From Beaufortia kweichowensis (Eukaryota > Chordata > Actinopteri > Cypriniformes > Gastromyzontidae): DNA of 64,000 bases. The stretch lies in the NCBI GenBank assembly GCA_019155185.1, contig CM032816.1, forward strand, positions 13,601,682 through 13,665,681, in the 5' to 3' direction. A model generated the notes under the pieces. The model was not told where the DNA came from. It ran no database searches and saw nothing but the letters and a program-made list of their open reading frames with translations. A program made the translations under genes and the position numbers. Of the stretch, positions 43,043 to 53,363 are shown piece by piece (within the stretch, counting starts at the first letter, position 1; the number at the start of each line of letters is the position of its first letter).

Positions 43043-46000
43043 TCTAAACCCTTGTGAACACAGTCACATCAGATCAGACACATAACTCCTGCTGTTTCCA
43101 GGAACAGACCATCATGTCGTCAGTGACGTGAATGTTTAAGCCATCAGAGAGTTTATCTGTAGGACGTTACGTCAGGATGACATATACTGCAATTATCATA
43201 ATCAGTAATGATCAGTCTTCATACACCTTTACAAAAATGATGATAATGAAACTAAACCAACATATGATGATTTTCTAAACCATCATATTAAACAGCTACT
43301 GTATAAATATGTGAAAACTAGACATGGCCGACCAAAGTAACTATTAAACTCCACACATATCTTCAGTTTCTTTCACATTTACGCTAGTCTTTTGTCTGGC
43401 AGATTGGATCATAACATTAACATTAACTGAGCACAACTGTGGCTGAAATTAAGAAATGAGATCGTCAGAACAGCTTATGTGTGCAGCCTAATCTTCCACA
43501 AAGCGCATCGTTAATACTGTTTTATTAACTGTCATAGATATGAAAAAGGATGTCCAAATTCATGACGTATTACTGATGAAGGTCCCGTACGCTACAGTCT
43601 TCTCATTGGGTCTGAGGTGAAGGTGTCCAGCCAGAAATATTTTTATGAATCATTTTGTTTGTGTATAATTATGCAGGTATTTTTAGACATTAAATCAATA
43701 AGAGAGAATGCTGAATGGACAATATTAATAGATAAAGACAGTATTAATCTTATTAACCTTATCAGACTGCTGATGAACTAATGGACATGAGAGCGTGACT
43801 GAGTCACGACTGACTGACAGAAATCCTCATCAGCGTCTGATAAACACAATCATTTTCTTTTCTTTTAAACACACTAACATGTTTTCCATGACAGTGGGAC
43901 ACATCTTCTGACATTGTTGTTTAAAAAAAACTTGTAAAACCCTTGTCTTATTTATCCAAAATGAAGCATTGAGATGAAACACAATCTCCTCCTACATTAT
44001 GTAGATCCACATGATGGCAGATGTGATTGATACGCTTTAGAATCAGACATTCATCCAGAGACCTGAAGCGGTGTCACGCTGACTCTCTCTTTCATGCATC
44101 TGCTCAGTATTTACATGTATTTAATCATGACATCCAATATAAAAAGTGAAGGTTCCTCACACTGCCACACCGGTGGAACCGTCAGGAGGACCTCGAGACA
44201 AAGAGCAGTTCTCTGAGGAACCATTAACAGTCTTGGCAGTTCTAGCAGAAACTTATGGGATCCTTTAGGCACTTTAAACTCAGTTCTGAAGTTCCTCCTG
44301 ACGGTTCCGCCCGGTGGGGCAGTGTGAGGAACACCACATGGTTCCTCCAGGATCCTTTAGTTTTTACAGTGTACAGTATATAGTGATGTGTGTGGTGTCA
44401 TAAAGCAGTCTGTGATATTATCCAGCCACACAGGCCACTACATACACCCTACAGCAGGGATGGGCAAACTCGGTCCTGGAGGGCCGCTGTCCTGCAGAGT
44501 TTAGTTCCAACCCCAATTAAACACACCTGAACCAGCTAATCAAGGTCTAATTAGGCATACAAGAAACTCTGAAGCAGGTGTGTTGAGGCAAGCTGGAGCT
44601 AAACTCTGCAGGACAGCGGCCCTCCAGGACCCAGTTTGCCCATCCCTGCCCTACAGCATTCATGTCAGCTTTTGTCTGTGTTCACTATAGAATATGTTGA
44701 CTTTACTGCAGAATCCATTACAGACACCCAACAATCACCAGCATTGTAGCATAAAGTAGTTCATATCCATGTCAAGCACAGAAAGTTTTGACTAAAGTGG
44801 ACTGAATTATGAATTATTATGCAAAATGACAGTAGTCAACATGTTCAGTGTACTCACGGCAGACAAGTTTAGCAAAACTGAGTCATCATGTTTGATACCC
44901 AACTCAGACAAAAATCAGTAGCTATTATCTTTACGAATAAAGAGATTTTCAACTCAAACAATTCTGTCCTGACCTTTGTGTGTTTGTGTGCTTGTGTGTG
45001 TGTGTATTACTTTAGCGATGATGCTGCAGAGCTGCGGTCCATCCTGAGTTAAAGAAAGCAGATTACTGATGGCTGTGCTGATGACGAGATCATTATCAGA
45101 CTCCTCAATCTGCCTGATGAGAATCTGTGTGTAAAAACAAACATTCAATCTACAGGTATTGCTCACAGATCACATAGAGATGTCATGTATCATGTCTGAG
45201 ATTTGAATGTAAGAACAAAGTCATTGAAGAGTCAAGCAGTTCACGGTTCAGCAACATGGAAATCTCCACATAAGTAATTTCACATAAAACTCAATGAGTT
45301 GGATAAACTGAAAGGAGCCCAGATCATCTCTACTCTGGACTGAAGAAAAGAATAAAAAAGACACAATTTTGCCCCCTTACAGTGAAATGGCAATATCATC
45401 TTCTTCTCATAGATGACAGGAAGGCATTTTATTTCATCTGCAGTGCAGTTTTCATTTGATTCTGTATGTATGAGACAAATCTTGCACAACATTTCTTCAA
45501 GACACTGTGTCAAGTTAAAGTAATGCAATAATGTGAAGTGATTTATGTTGTGAGAGAACGTCACAAACATCAGACAGCCTTGTGTCTCTACGGCCCTTTT
45601 CATTATGTTTCAGGCAGATATTTACTTAATGCAGAACCATTTACTTTCAACAAGTACCTGTATTTCATTGGCCAGCGCCATATCAATCATATGGCTGAAA
45701 GAATCGCTAAGGTCAGTCAGGATTTCATGAATGGCCTCCTTCATGGATTTGAGGAAATATTCATCCTTGGTATGAAGGCATCTGAAAAGCAAACAAGAAA
45801 TCATTCTTAATTGAGATGCTGGACGTTCGTATAAGATGAAGTGAGAGGCTGTAGCTTGGCATAAGATGACACAAAACACAATTCTGTTACGGTGTGAGAA
45901 AGCTTGATAAAAGATGGGAAGACTGTGACAACGATGTATAAGACGAATGTGTTGTGGATGTTGGAGTTCTTTACCTCTCAGTAATGACGTTGAGCTCCAT

Positions 46001-49000
46001 GCACTTTTCCAGCAAAGATTTCTCATACTGACAGAGAGAAGAACAAACAGATGAACTCAAATAAGATGGAAATGAATACTGGCCCATGATCGTGGTTCTG
46101 ATTTCTCTCGAGATAGGGTCTCTCTTCATTTCACTTTAAAGTCTATGTAATCATTTACCAGGCTAAAAATCATAAGTACAAATATTAAATGCCTTAATCT
46201 TTTTAAACAAGGCACAAAATTTGAGCCATCATATCATGTTATAAATGCTACAGAACTACTTTAATATTTATGTTTGTGCCGTCAGTAAGAGAAACAGTTG
46301 TACCCTAATAAAAACCCTGATACATTGATTGTTATTTGAAGTTAATTACCCTAATGGTGACTTCATTTTTACTGTAAAACAACACAAATAATACTAAAAT
46401 GAGGTAAAACCTCAATGTCATTTTATAAACAACTATTTAAATGTGTTCCTCGAAGCATTCTGAACTGATCATTTCAAGTTTATTGTACTTACATTTTTAT
46501 GTGTGTGTATATTTTGGTTAACAAGTTCAAGACCACAGTATGTAAGTTTTTCAGCTAGACGTCACGTTCAACACAATATTAAACAATATTCCATCTCCGA
46601 GTCCGAACTCAACGCGTCCCAGTCAATCATGTGTCAGACAGATAAAAAAAAACTATGAGCCTAAAAGATGACTTTATGGCACGAAATGATAGAAAACAGT
46701 CTATGATAAAATGATAGAAAGGAGTCTTTTGAAGATCTTTCTTAGAAGTTAACTAATAAATTTCCACACAGAATCAAGTGAATTGGCCCTCTTTAGAGTG
46801 TTGTGATACTGCTGTGAACGTCTGGAACGCATTGAAAACAGAGCTAGGACATTTAAATTGGGATACTTGTCGCAAATGTGGCTTAAGTGAGGGAGGATGA
46901 CGAGATGCAAATGAGTTCACTTAAAACTAAGGCTAGGTGTGCTTTTCTGATATGGAAGTGGTTAGATCTAATGTAGGTTTGAAATGCTTTTAACAACCAT
47001 TGATCGAGAGTCTGAATTTGATGTTGGAGAGCTGAAGAAACCTTTTTGATATAAAATAAATGAGTGGAAAATTGATTCGCTGAGAAACCAGACCGCATGA
47101 GGACTGATTTGAAATGTTTTTAAAACCGGTTGATTGGAGTCACAGATGAAACACGGATTGAATTGTGATTTGACTGGAATGCATCTGTACTGCAGTTCAT
47201 TTAGGAGTGGTATGGTGGGATAGAAGTTTATAATATAAATAAAGTGTCTATCTGCTCAATCGCACCCCAACACCTCCACTATGACTTCATCTATTCTATC
47301 CTGTATCATTTTTTATATAACAATCAGTGTCGATGTTTATGCTAACTCTTCAGGTTCCCCAGGCGGGCATATGTTTGCTGCACTCCCGTTTTATCCATGC
47401 AAGGCTGTGCAAGGAACCTGGTCAAGTAATCAGCAAGAGTTGGACACCACTAGAGGCGCTGTAATGAAGAAACATATTTACACTGTTCATTGTAAGACTT
47501 TGCCTTTGAAGTCACTGGGAGGCTGAAGTCTATCTCTGACAATCTCAGCTAACTCGGGCCAGAGTGGGAAAACAGCCTGGATGGCCATATTTGAATAAGA
47601 ATCCGTACCTTCTGCATCTCTGGTGGGGCATTTCTGGCGGTGCTGTATTCCTGGATCAGTGAGCGCACGTGACAGTTGATCCTGACGGCAGTGCTGTGGA
47701 CCCTCTGCCAGCGACTCCTCTCCAGACGCTGGAACATCTTCCCCAGCTCAGTGCTGACGACCAGCGCCCTCTTTAGCAGCGTCTGCAGGTTATCACGGGT
47801 GACGTGTTCGCTCACGGTCGCCGCCCCGGACACGATCAGCTCACCCGCGGCGTCTTCGTCCACACCGATGGGTTTGGATTGCAGAACGCACATGCACTCC
47901 ACTTCAGTCATGTGCCGAAGGTCCTCCATCCAGCGCTGGACGGAGTCCACCTCTATGGCATGAATCCTGCTGCACAACACACACACAACTGTGTGCTTAT
48001 TCACTGCATTCAATTTATTAAGAGTGGACGAGATGTGCCTTTTGAAGAAAGTTACTATAGAAAACATAGAAACACCTAAATGTCTCTTCCAGATAAAAGC
48101 TGTAAGTGTTCATGAGGTGGAGAGCTTTATTCTAAATCTACTGAGATGCTCATGTTTAGAGAGGTTATAGTGTGCAAGATTTTAATACATTTCCTAGTAT
48201 TTCTATCAAATAATTTTAAAGAAAATGTCGTTTATATACTGTAGCTGTGGCATTTTGAAAGTAAACTACTGCAAGAGTAATGTCTTACAAATATGAGAAA
48301 ATAATAATTATTTATACTATTTATACTATTATTTATATTATTTATACATTTATTTCAGCATAAATGACACATCATACAGATTATAGCGAATAACCTCAAA
48401 AGTGAAAAGTGACACACTGTCAAATGTGAACACGTGTCGTTATAAACTCTTTTGCAGTCAAGCTGATTTCACACAAAGGAATGGTAATTCATTAAAGAAC
48501 AAATGTCAAAACTTCTCCAGGGTTAAAAGAAAAAATAAATCAGTGTTTAGATATCACTTCATTTCAATGTGTTTGAGTGAATTTCTTTACATTCACCTGG
48601 ATGATAGAAATAGATAGAAATGATGTCATTACGTAAGAATGTAAAGAAGAGCTGAATCTGGTCTTAAATTTCAATTGAACATGATTGCTTGAGGAGGATT
48701 TTCTGTTCCCATGTTGCTTTGCGTGAGACTGTCTTAGCAGAGTAAATATTGAAATGATGTGTTACAGTTCTTTCTTCTTCTCTGTCACATCCCTCACCTC
48801 CTTTAAGAGACAGATAAAAACACACCTCTTCCACCAACACCTTGTATTCAGATGCATCTCAGTAAGATCTAAGTATTTCAGCTTTATATACAGTAATCCA
48901 CATGAAGTAGATTTTCTGAATAGATCTGACATCTATTATTACAGTTAACACACGCCTGCGTTATTATCATCTGTCACGAGTATAATGAGTATCAGCAGAA

Positions 49001-49729
49001 AACTTTCCACAGAAGGTCTCTATATAATATAAAGCAGAAAATGTCCTAGTCTTCACATATCAAAACATCGTATCATACAGAGAGTCATTTGTTTGTTTTC
49101 CTAACAGAGATTTTCTCATGTGGATGGGTGTGTGAGTATGGACCATCATGATAATGGTGTTATTTGACTGAACACAACAAATATTGACACATCCAGCCAT
49201 TGACAGGCTGCTTTTATTCCTGTGGAAGTCCGTCTGAATCATTGCCTGTGTTGAGATCATTTACAGAGTAAACACTTCTGACTCAATGATTATTATTCTT
49301 ATTATATTATTATTATTAAAGAAATCTCATCAAAACTATTCTGGTTTTGTTTTTTCTGTTCTAATTTAACAGTTTGTCTTTGGTCTTATATATCTCACAT
49401 GTGTATCATCGGGTTGAAAGAGAGATTTATATCCCAAACTTGACAAACTCCAAACACAAAAAGCATCCAAACACACATGTAGCATTCAGCTGATCTTTTC
49501 ACAAGCATAAAAATGGAGCGGAACAGAAACATTATTTCTGCTCAAAGGAGATTTAGATGTTTCTCCATATGAAACATTTGATGGTCAAACTAAAGATTCT
49601 TCTCACCAGAAGCTCTTGGATTATTTATAGACGTCCAGAAGTTATTCTGAATCACAGCGTGTCTTTCGTCTTATTAACATAGAGACACATGTGTGTAATC
49701 CCGTTACTTTACTGATCACTCCGTGTATG

Positions 49730-49815
<86 letters not shown>

Positions 49816-50373
49816 TGTGTGTGTGTAAATGAAGGTAAATGGATGTGAAAGTGTGTGTGGTGTATGTGTAGACAAGCACCTGTTCAAACTGTGTGTGTGT
49901 GTGTGCGATGCTAATTGTATGTGTATGTGTGTGGTGGAAAATGAAGGTAAATGGATTAGTTCAGTGGTTGCAAACCTGTTCAAACTGTTGAAAACTCGAT
50001 GCATCACACACACACACACACACACACACACAGCACACACACACACACACACATCCATGTACATCAGGAAATAATCTCATGAGACCACAAGTGCATTTTC
50101 CACATCCATTTACCTTTTTCATTCATCAGATCAGACACACAATCCCTAGATAGATTTCTTTTTAACACCCAGATGAAGAAACACATCTTCAACATCATCT
50201 GATCTGAAATCTGATTCTGATCTTATTGTGCCACATCAGCATCTATTACTACAGTAAATAGATAGTGTTTTGTAAGTAATGTGCATTTGGTTGATAAAAA
50301 GTCTTTCTTTCACTTACATCTTGGCAGAGATTGAAGCGTAGCTGCTCTGTCTGGATGTCTGAGGAGTGGCCAT
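33081..50373 (-). CDS. insc: Inscuteable homologue, complete in 12 coding exons
   Basis: Joined exons (minus strand): 50318-50373, 47609-47969, 45975-46027, 45658-45781, 45011-45124, 42516-42641, 40306-40477, 39753-39931, 39610-39676, 37298-37453, 33306-33382, 33081-33209. The total is 1614 bases, 537 residues, with every phase agreeing. Inscuteable links the PAR3/PAR6/aPKC cortical complex to LGN (GPSM2) and orients the mitotic spindle. The N-terminal LGN-binding region reads VDSVQRWMEDLRHMTEVECM. Helical armadillo-type repeats fill about residues 140-490 (for example FLLASAALANITFFDSMACE), and the C-terminus MEESFV is a PDZ-ligand-like tail. The length is close to remembered human INSC isoforms. 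The start ATG has A at -3 and G at +4. Confidence 0.95.
33306..33382 (-). CDS. insc: insc coding exon 11
   Basis: Residues 470-495 (PRLIELCRSPAERNNSDSVL). Acceptor TTTTTTCAG, donor CTG|GTAATG, entering in phase 1 and leaving in phase 0. Intron 11 is only 96 bases. Confidence 0.93.
34700..35832 (+). mobile_element. Tc1/mariner transposon, degenerate
   Basis: The right end TGTCCAAATATATATGGACC plus TAACTGTA is a Tc1-type inverted terminus. The left side has a different Tc1-like sequence (GTCAGAAGTATACATACACT), so the element may be a chimera or two overlapping copies. It lies in insc intron 10 on the opposite strand. Confidence 0.8.
34905..35721 (+). pseudogene. Tc1 transposase, frameshifted
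   Basis: The DNA-binding part reads TGKTVSLSTVKRVLYHHELK. The first catalytic Asp lies in WSDETKFELFGHN (about 35146) in another frame. The second is in MDNDPKQTSKLVTKW (35422), and the third region is SPDVNPIEHLWVALKRRV (about 35512). An in-frame gap of lost residues and several frame changes make it inactive. Confidence 0.85.
36551..36940 (-). mobile_element. DIRS recombinase fragment in insc intron 10
   Basis: The minus strand reads ITNECLEFRPGN, then in another frame EEDPTLSLLCPVQALHLYLD. These match the central part of fish DIRS tyrosine recombinases (the LEFAPG...CPVRALDAY region). It is diverged and frameshifted. Confidence 0.7.
37298..37453 (-). CDS. insc: insc coding exon 10
   Basis: Residues 418-469. 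It encodes IEQLLLLLNEKPSSFSPSES and CERVQQKAAVTLARLSRDPL, an ARM-repeat block. Acceptor TTTTCATGTAG, donor ATGG|GTATGA; phases 1 to 1. Confidence 0.93.
37766..39107 (+). mobile_element. L2 LINE 3' UTR in insc intron 9
   Basis: The segment matches the 3' UTR of the L2 copy at 29.99-30.66 kb from TTTGTTTCTTATTATTCCGA to the tail TTAAAGCGCTATACAAATAA. Its middle has expanded into an AT-rich minisatellite (38270-38960). No coding sequence remains. Confidence 0.9.
38270..38960 (+). repeat. AT-rich minisatellite grown inside the L2 3' UTR
   Basis: About eleven units of 50-70 bp, each composed of CTCC(AT)n, then ACATTCATTAATGGAGTTTG and GGTTCTCTCAAGGGTTTTT. The AT tract varies greatly in length. 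The parent sequence occurs once in the L2 copy at 30.44-30.50 kb. The open frames rich in IYIYIY are artefacts of the AT tracts. Confidence 0.95.
39610..39676 (-). CDS. insc: insc coding exon 9
   Basis: Residues 396-417 (VVTILANLSVLEQCTAEVLQ plus EN). Acceptor TGTCCACAG, donor AACG|GTCTGT, ending in phase 1. It is very close to the remembered human VTILANMSVLEQC. Confidence 0.93.
39753..39931 (-). CDS. insc: insc coding exon 8
   Basis: Residues 336-395. It encodes GEVFLLASAALANITFFDSM and LLQLNAIHILFQACRDRQRV, the most conserved ARM block. Acceptor GTGTGTGTAG, donor CAG|GTACTC. Intron 8 is 76 bases. Confidence 0.95.
40306..40477 (-). CDS. insc: insc coding exon 7
   Basis: Residues 279-335 (VDGILCLADILTDGSCAEAT, then LASFLESMQDIVTALI). 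Acceptor TGTGTGCAG. The donor C|GTCAGT leaves phase 1, which fits exon 8. The reading stays open past the donor, but only this site joins exon 8 in frame. Confidence 0.93.
40979..41205 (+). mobile_element. Palindromic MITE, copy 1 (insc intron 6)
   Basis: It starts near ATGTAAAAACTAAAGGATCC and carries the shared body CACACCGGTGGAACCGTCAG and CTTGGCAGTTCTTGCAGAAA. The 3' end (CGCCAGTGTGGAGG) lacks the terminal TTTTTACAGT, so this copy may be truncated. Similar copies lie at 41.69, 44.14 and 58.49 kb. Confidence 0.75.
41340..41676 (+). mobile_element. L2/SINE-derived composite fragment
   Basis: A reversed SINE body piece (GTGCCCGGGGAGCAACTGGG) lies at about 41360. Next is an L2 RT remnant (AFHLRNI at about 41440) and then the SINE/LINE tail TTTGTAAGTCGCTTTAGACA near 41629-41676. 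The piece boundaries are approximate. Confidence 0.5.
41680..41870 (-). mobile_element. Palindromic MITE, copy 2 (insc intron 6)
   Basis: It contains GAACCGTCAGGAGGAACTTC and GACGGTTCCACCGGTGGGGC and ends GGATCCTTTAGTTTTTACAG. The copy lies about 480 bases from copy 1 and shares the same family body. Confidence 0.75.
42026..42056 (+). mobile_element. Tc1 terminal-repeat fragment
   Basis: TACAGTTGAAGTCAAACGTT plus TACATCCAC closely matches the outer end of salmonid/cyprinid Tc1 elements. No transposase or opposite end was found nearby. Confidence 0.6.
42516..42641 (-). CDS. insc: insc coding exon 6
   Basis: Residues 237-278 (EGAVVALLKICRQDCFSSLY, then VASICCVEEGIKQLEK). Acceptor TTGTTCACAG, donor AAG|GTATCG; phase 0 to 0. 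Confidence 0.94.
42781..42826 (+). repeat. (GA)n microsatellite
   Basis: About 22 perfect GA repeats in insc intron 5. The open frame across it is an artefact. Confidence 0.95.
43012..43042 (+). repeat. (ATC)n microsatellite
   Basis: About ten perfect ATC units in insc intron 5. Confidence 0.95.
44140..44376 (-). mobile_element. Palindromic MITE, copy 3 (insc intron 5)
   Basis: The most complete family member. The left part CACACTGCCACACCGGTGGA is mirrored by GTGGGGCAGTGTGAGGAA near the right. The right terminus is GATCCTTTAGTTTTTACAGT. The interior repeats an imperfect palindrome around GGCAGTTCTAGCAGAAACTT. Confidence 0.8.
44455..44648 (+). mobile_element. hAT-type MITE with 8-bp target duplication
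   Basis: A 194-bp element with inverted ends CAGGGATGGGCAAACTCGGT and CAGTTTGCCCATCCCTG. It is flanked by the exact 8-bp direct repeat CCCTACAG (44447-44454 and 44649-44656), the hallmark of hAT transposition. The interior is palindromic (GCTAAACTCTGCAGGACAGC against its complement). This family is widespread in cyprinid genomes. Confidence 0.92.
45011..45124 (-). CDS. insc: insc coding exon 5
   Basis: Residues 199-236 (ILIRQIEESDNDLVISTAIS, then LLSLTQDGPQLCSIIAK). Acceptor TTTTTACACACAG, donor AAA|GTAATA; phase 0 to 0. A GT-rich tract follows the donor. Confidence 0.94.
45658..45781 (-). CDS. insc: insc coding exon 4
   Basis: Residues 157-198 (CLHTKDEYFLKSMKEAIHEI, then MIDMALANEIQ). Acceptor TTGCTTTTCAG, donor CAG|GTACTT. 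Intron 4 is 533 bases with no recognised feature. Confidence 0.94.
45975..46027 (-). CDS. insc: insc coding exon 3
   Basis: Residues 140-156 plus a split codon (YEKSLLEKCMELNVITER). Acceptor TTCTCTCTGTCAG, donor GAGAG|GTAAAG. The exon is only 53 bases; intron 3 is 193 bases. Confidence 0.93.
46905..47100 (-). mobile_element. DIRS/Ngaro recombinase relic in insc intron 2
   Basis: The minus strand reads HQIQTLDQWLLKAFQTYIRS then NHFHIRKAHLAL, the end of a DIRS-order tyrosine recombinase. It parallels HQIQALGRWSSEAFKSYIRS of the Ngaro at 12.3 kb, including the tyrosine. The flanking ends are not defined. Confidence 0.7.
47609..47969 (-). CDS. insc: insc coding exon 2
   Basis: Residues 19-139, containing the LGN-binding region (VDSVQRWMEDLRHM, CMCVLQSKPIGVDEDAAGEL), then LLKRALVVSTELGKMFQRLE and VHSTAVRINCHVRSLIQEYS. 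The acceptor is a tandem TGCAG|CAG|GATTC, so 47969 or 47966 can be the first base. Both keep the frame and differ by one or two residues. Donor AAG|GTACGG. Confidence 0.94.
49726..49830 (+). repeat. (GT)n microsatellite
   Basis: About 100 bases of GT with a few AT and CG interruptions. Confidence 0.95.
50006..50052 (+). repeat. (CA)n microsatellite
   Basis: About 46 bases of CA with one CAGCA interruption. It is complementary to the GT tract 175 bases upstream. Confidence 0.95.
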
Positions 50374-50406
50374 TCTGTCTGGATCCTCCTCACTTCAGCA
50401 TGTCCC
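50318..50406 (-). CDS. insc: insc coding exon 1 with short 5' UTR
   Basis: Residues 1-18 (MATPQTSRQSSYASISAK) plus a split codon; the CDS part is 50318-50373. Donor AAGAT|GTAAGT is near consensus. The acceptor-like TGGTTGTAG|GGGACATG suggests a 5' UTR exon further upstream. A three-codon upstream ORF (ATG CTG AAG TGA, 50390-50401) precedes the start. The start lies in a strong Kozak context. Confidence 0.85.
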
Positions 50407-51755
50407 CTACAACCAGCAGAATGATCATTAACATCACACTGAGCACAAACATTAGAGGAACACTTTACTTTATTAGCAACTTCCAGTCATTAGAGTATTA
50501 GTAAATGATTAATCTAAATGATTACTCTACTGATTATAAGTAACTTCTTCTAACCCTATACCCAACTTTAACTTTAACCTAACAGTCTACTAATACTGAG
50601 ATTGACATGTATTTGCAAATGAATAAGTGTTAGTTGACATGTAGTTGTAAAGTGACTTATAGCTAGTAGAATATCTGAACTATCGAAATAAAGTGTAACC
50701 AGCATTAGCTCTGTCATCTTTCTCTTTCATTTCTCCTGACAGTTTGGACAAATATTCAGCAAAGGTGAAAGTATAATTTAATACTCAAGTGAAAACATGT
50801 AACGATTGGTCAATTTAAACGATCGTCATTGATTTGCACGCAAATGAGAACAAATGTGATCTCTGTATGGGCTAATTTAAGACAAAAGGGCAGAAAGGGA
50901 AACGCATGTTATAGTGTTAACAGGTCACATTAGTTTTCATTCCTGTTGAAATGAAACACGGGTAATGAAGTGTGATCAGTGAGTTTATTTTACAGTAAAG
51001 TTGACTAATATAACTACATGTACTGTACTGTACTATGGGTTAGTAAATATATACAGTATATGTGCATGTGGAACAGGACTGTAAAATAATGTGCTATCAG
51101 AAGTGTTACAGTCTTAACAATGTTCACAAAACTATTAGCTGCTATGTTATGTGTTTAATGTAATATAGCAGCAAAGTTTAGCACACTACCTTTGAAAAGC
51201 CTCTTTAACATTTATAACTGAAGTGAATTTGACAGATCCAGCACGTCATGTGTCTTTTTTTGCATTATTCCAGATCTGAGACAGTAATTAGAGAGTAGAA
51301 ACATGTTTATATACCAGCTGAGCTACAATCCAAACGTCTGTAGTAGATGTTTCTTATTACACACATTTCAAATAAGTCTCATACACTATTAGCCTAAATG
51401 TTTTTCTGTGCTTTTGTATGTTTGAACTCTCTTAAACCTCTGCTTGAGATGAGGGACATTCTGCAATGTATGAGGTTCTCACTTTCCTGTTTTGTCACAT
51501 TTCTCTCACATTATATCAGAATATTCAGAGTTGGATTATAAGTGCACCTGCCTGTCCTGTCTTAATAGAAATAATGGCATTGTTATAGGTTTCCTCTGTC
51601 ATTTTGATGGATTGTTCCATCTGCTCATCATCTACTGTAGTTGCTTGTGCACATCATAAAAGAATTCATCCTCATTTTTCTCTCATTCGTGCAGTGGTCC
51701 CGATATCATGTTCATCAAACTATATTTCCCAAAAACCATCTAGTTATTTGTTTTC
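50407..51755. other. insc: Unassigned AT-rich sequence
   Basis: If the 59.7-kb candidate first exon is real, this is insc intronic sequence. No repeat family, exon or RNA gene was recognised. Confidence 0.35.
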
Positions 51756-51900
51756 ATTTACGTTGCATTTATGCATTTGGCAGATGCTTTAAAACAATGT
51801 ATTACATGATAGATTTACATTTTTCATTAGTAATGCAATTCCTCGGATTGAACCCACGACCTTGGTGTTGGTAGTGTCATGCCATGTAAACTACAGGAAG
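51756..51900 (-). mobile_element. tRNA-derived SINE
   Basis: On the minus strand the head reads CTGTAGTTTACATGGCATGA (A-box-like) and GGTCGTGGGTTCAATCCGAG (B box GGTTCAATCC). The tail is GCATCTGCCAAATGCATAAA. Head and tail fit the common cyprinid SINE. The middle is shortened. Confidence 0.8.
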
Positions 51901-53363
51901 GCATGATTGTCTTTTCTTTTCTGCTTATTGACAGACCAGTAAAAGTGTCTCACAACAACATGTGTTTCGACTGAAGAGTTTCTTCATGAAATCCAGTGAC
52001 AGGTGACAGACATTCAGTTCATATTACTGCATGAGATCAGATTACTGTTTAAAGAGACACTCCCTGTCATCCTAAAGCCCTAGAAACCCTCACATAACCC
52101 CAAGGCCATGTGTGCTCAGTGAAGTTACAGTTATTGTAAACGCACATAGCTGAAGTTTTCATGACATATTTCAGTTTAAACAACACAAAGTTACACATCA
52201 CTGCACACTACGTGAGATATTGACTGATCCGACAGAATTCACATTTATGCTTTCACACAATGTCATCACAACACATTAAAGAAAAAACAAAATTAGAAAA
52301 GAAAAGTATTGGAAACGGTCTCAATCTTAACAGATCTGGTTAAACCATTTCCATATAATGATTTACGCAATTAACAAACGGCACAATGATTGAGAAGGTA
52401 AACTCTTGTTGTATTGCCAACATGGCTAAGCATTCTGTCTGCACATGTTTGTAAATAATGACATTTTAATGCCACTTTACTTATCATAGATGAACTACAG
52501 ATTATTACAGATTACAGGTCATTTATTGTCTGGTGCGAATTGCATGAAGTGTTTCAAGAAATGTAAGTGTAAATTTGTAAATGTAAGGATGCAACAAATC
52601 AACTGAAAAACAGATATAGAAACACAAACAGAAAAGACGGGTAGATGCAAAAAGCTTCTGTACCTTTTCTGAGCTTTCAAAAATCCATAGCACTACTGTA
52701 TAGATCACTAGCAAGATACAAAGCTGAGAAGTGAGAAGGTTATATTTGTTTTTCCAAGATCTCAGGACACATGAAGGACTCGTGTCTAATGAAGTGGCCA
52801 GACATCCAGCAGAAGAGCTTCAGGCTGCTAAACACCTTTAGAATCTCTTAATAATGAATGATGTGAAACAAGACTCTGCACTGCACATGCTGGAGTCCAC
52901 ATACTCTGTAAACACTATTATCACAACACTATAAACCTTTTACATAATAATAATAAACTTTTAGAGTATTTCAGAGTACTTTCTGCATTTTAATATTTAA
53001 CACAGATAATATTATAAAATACTATATAACCTCATCTGGTAAATAGACATTTATTATAATATGATGCAATCTAACCTTTATGTGGCTTAAAACTTTCTCC
53101 ATCTCAGTACACTCAAATAAATCTCTTCAAGGAACATAGAAATGTACACCAGTTGAACATATTAAAGTTATGTTTACTCAGAATTATTTCTCTATGTTTA
53201 TGTTAAACAAACATGTTTACGTTGATTTAAAAAATAAGAATGAGTGAGAAGTTGATCTTAGTACTGGGATTAGCAAAACTAAACTCAACCATATAAGATG
53301 TTCTTGCGTCAGAGCAGTGTGACTTAAGGCCGTTTGGACTGTCGCATTTGGAACGATGCTTGA
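51901..53363. other. Unassigned spacer
   Basis: AT-rich sequence without recognisable genes, RNA genes or repeat families. Confidence 0.35.

Larger units (their letters stand above)
47970..50317 (-). other. insc: insc intron 1 (2.35 kb)
   Basis: It holds a LINE-like 3' protein remnant at about 48775-48850 (FKRQIKTHLFHQHL on plus), a long GT microsatellite at about 49726-49830 and a CA microsatellite at 50006-50052. No other gene was seen. Confidence 0.85.

Noticed and set aside
49642..50064. 140-codon frame rich in His-Thr
   Set aside because: It is a product of the GT/CA microsatellites in insc intron 1.
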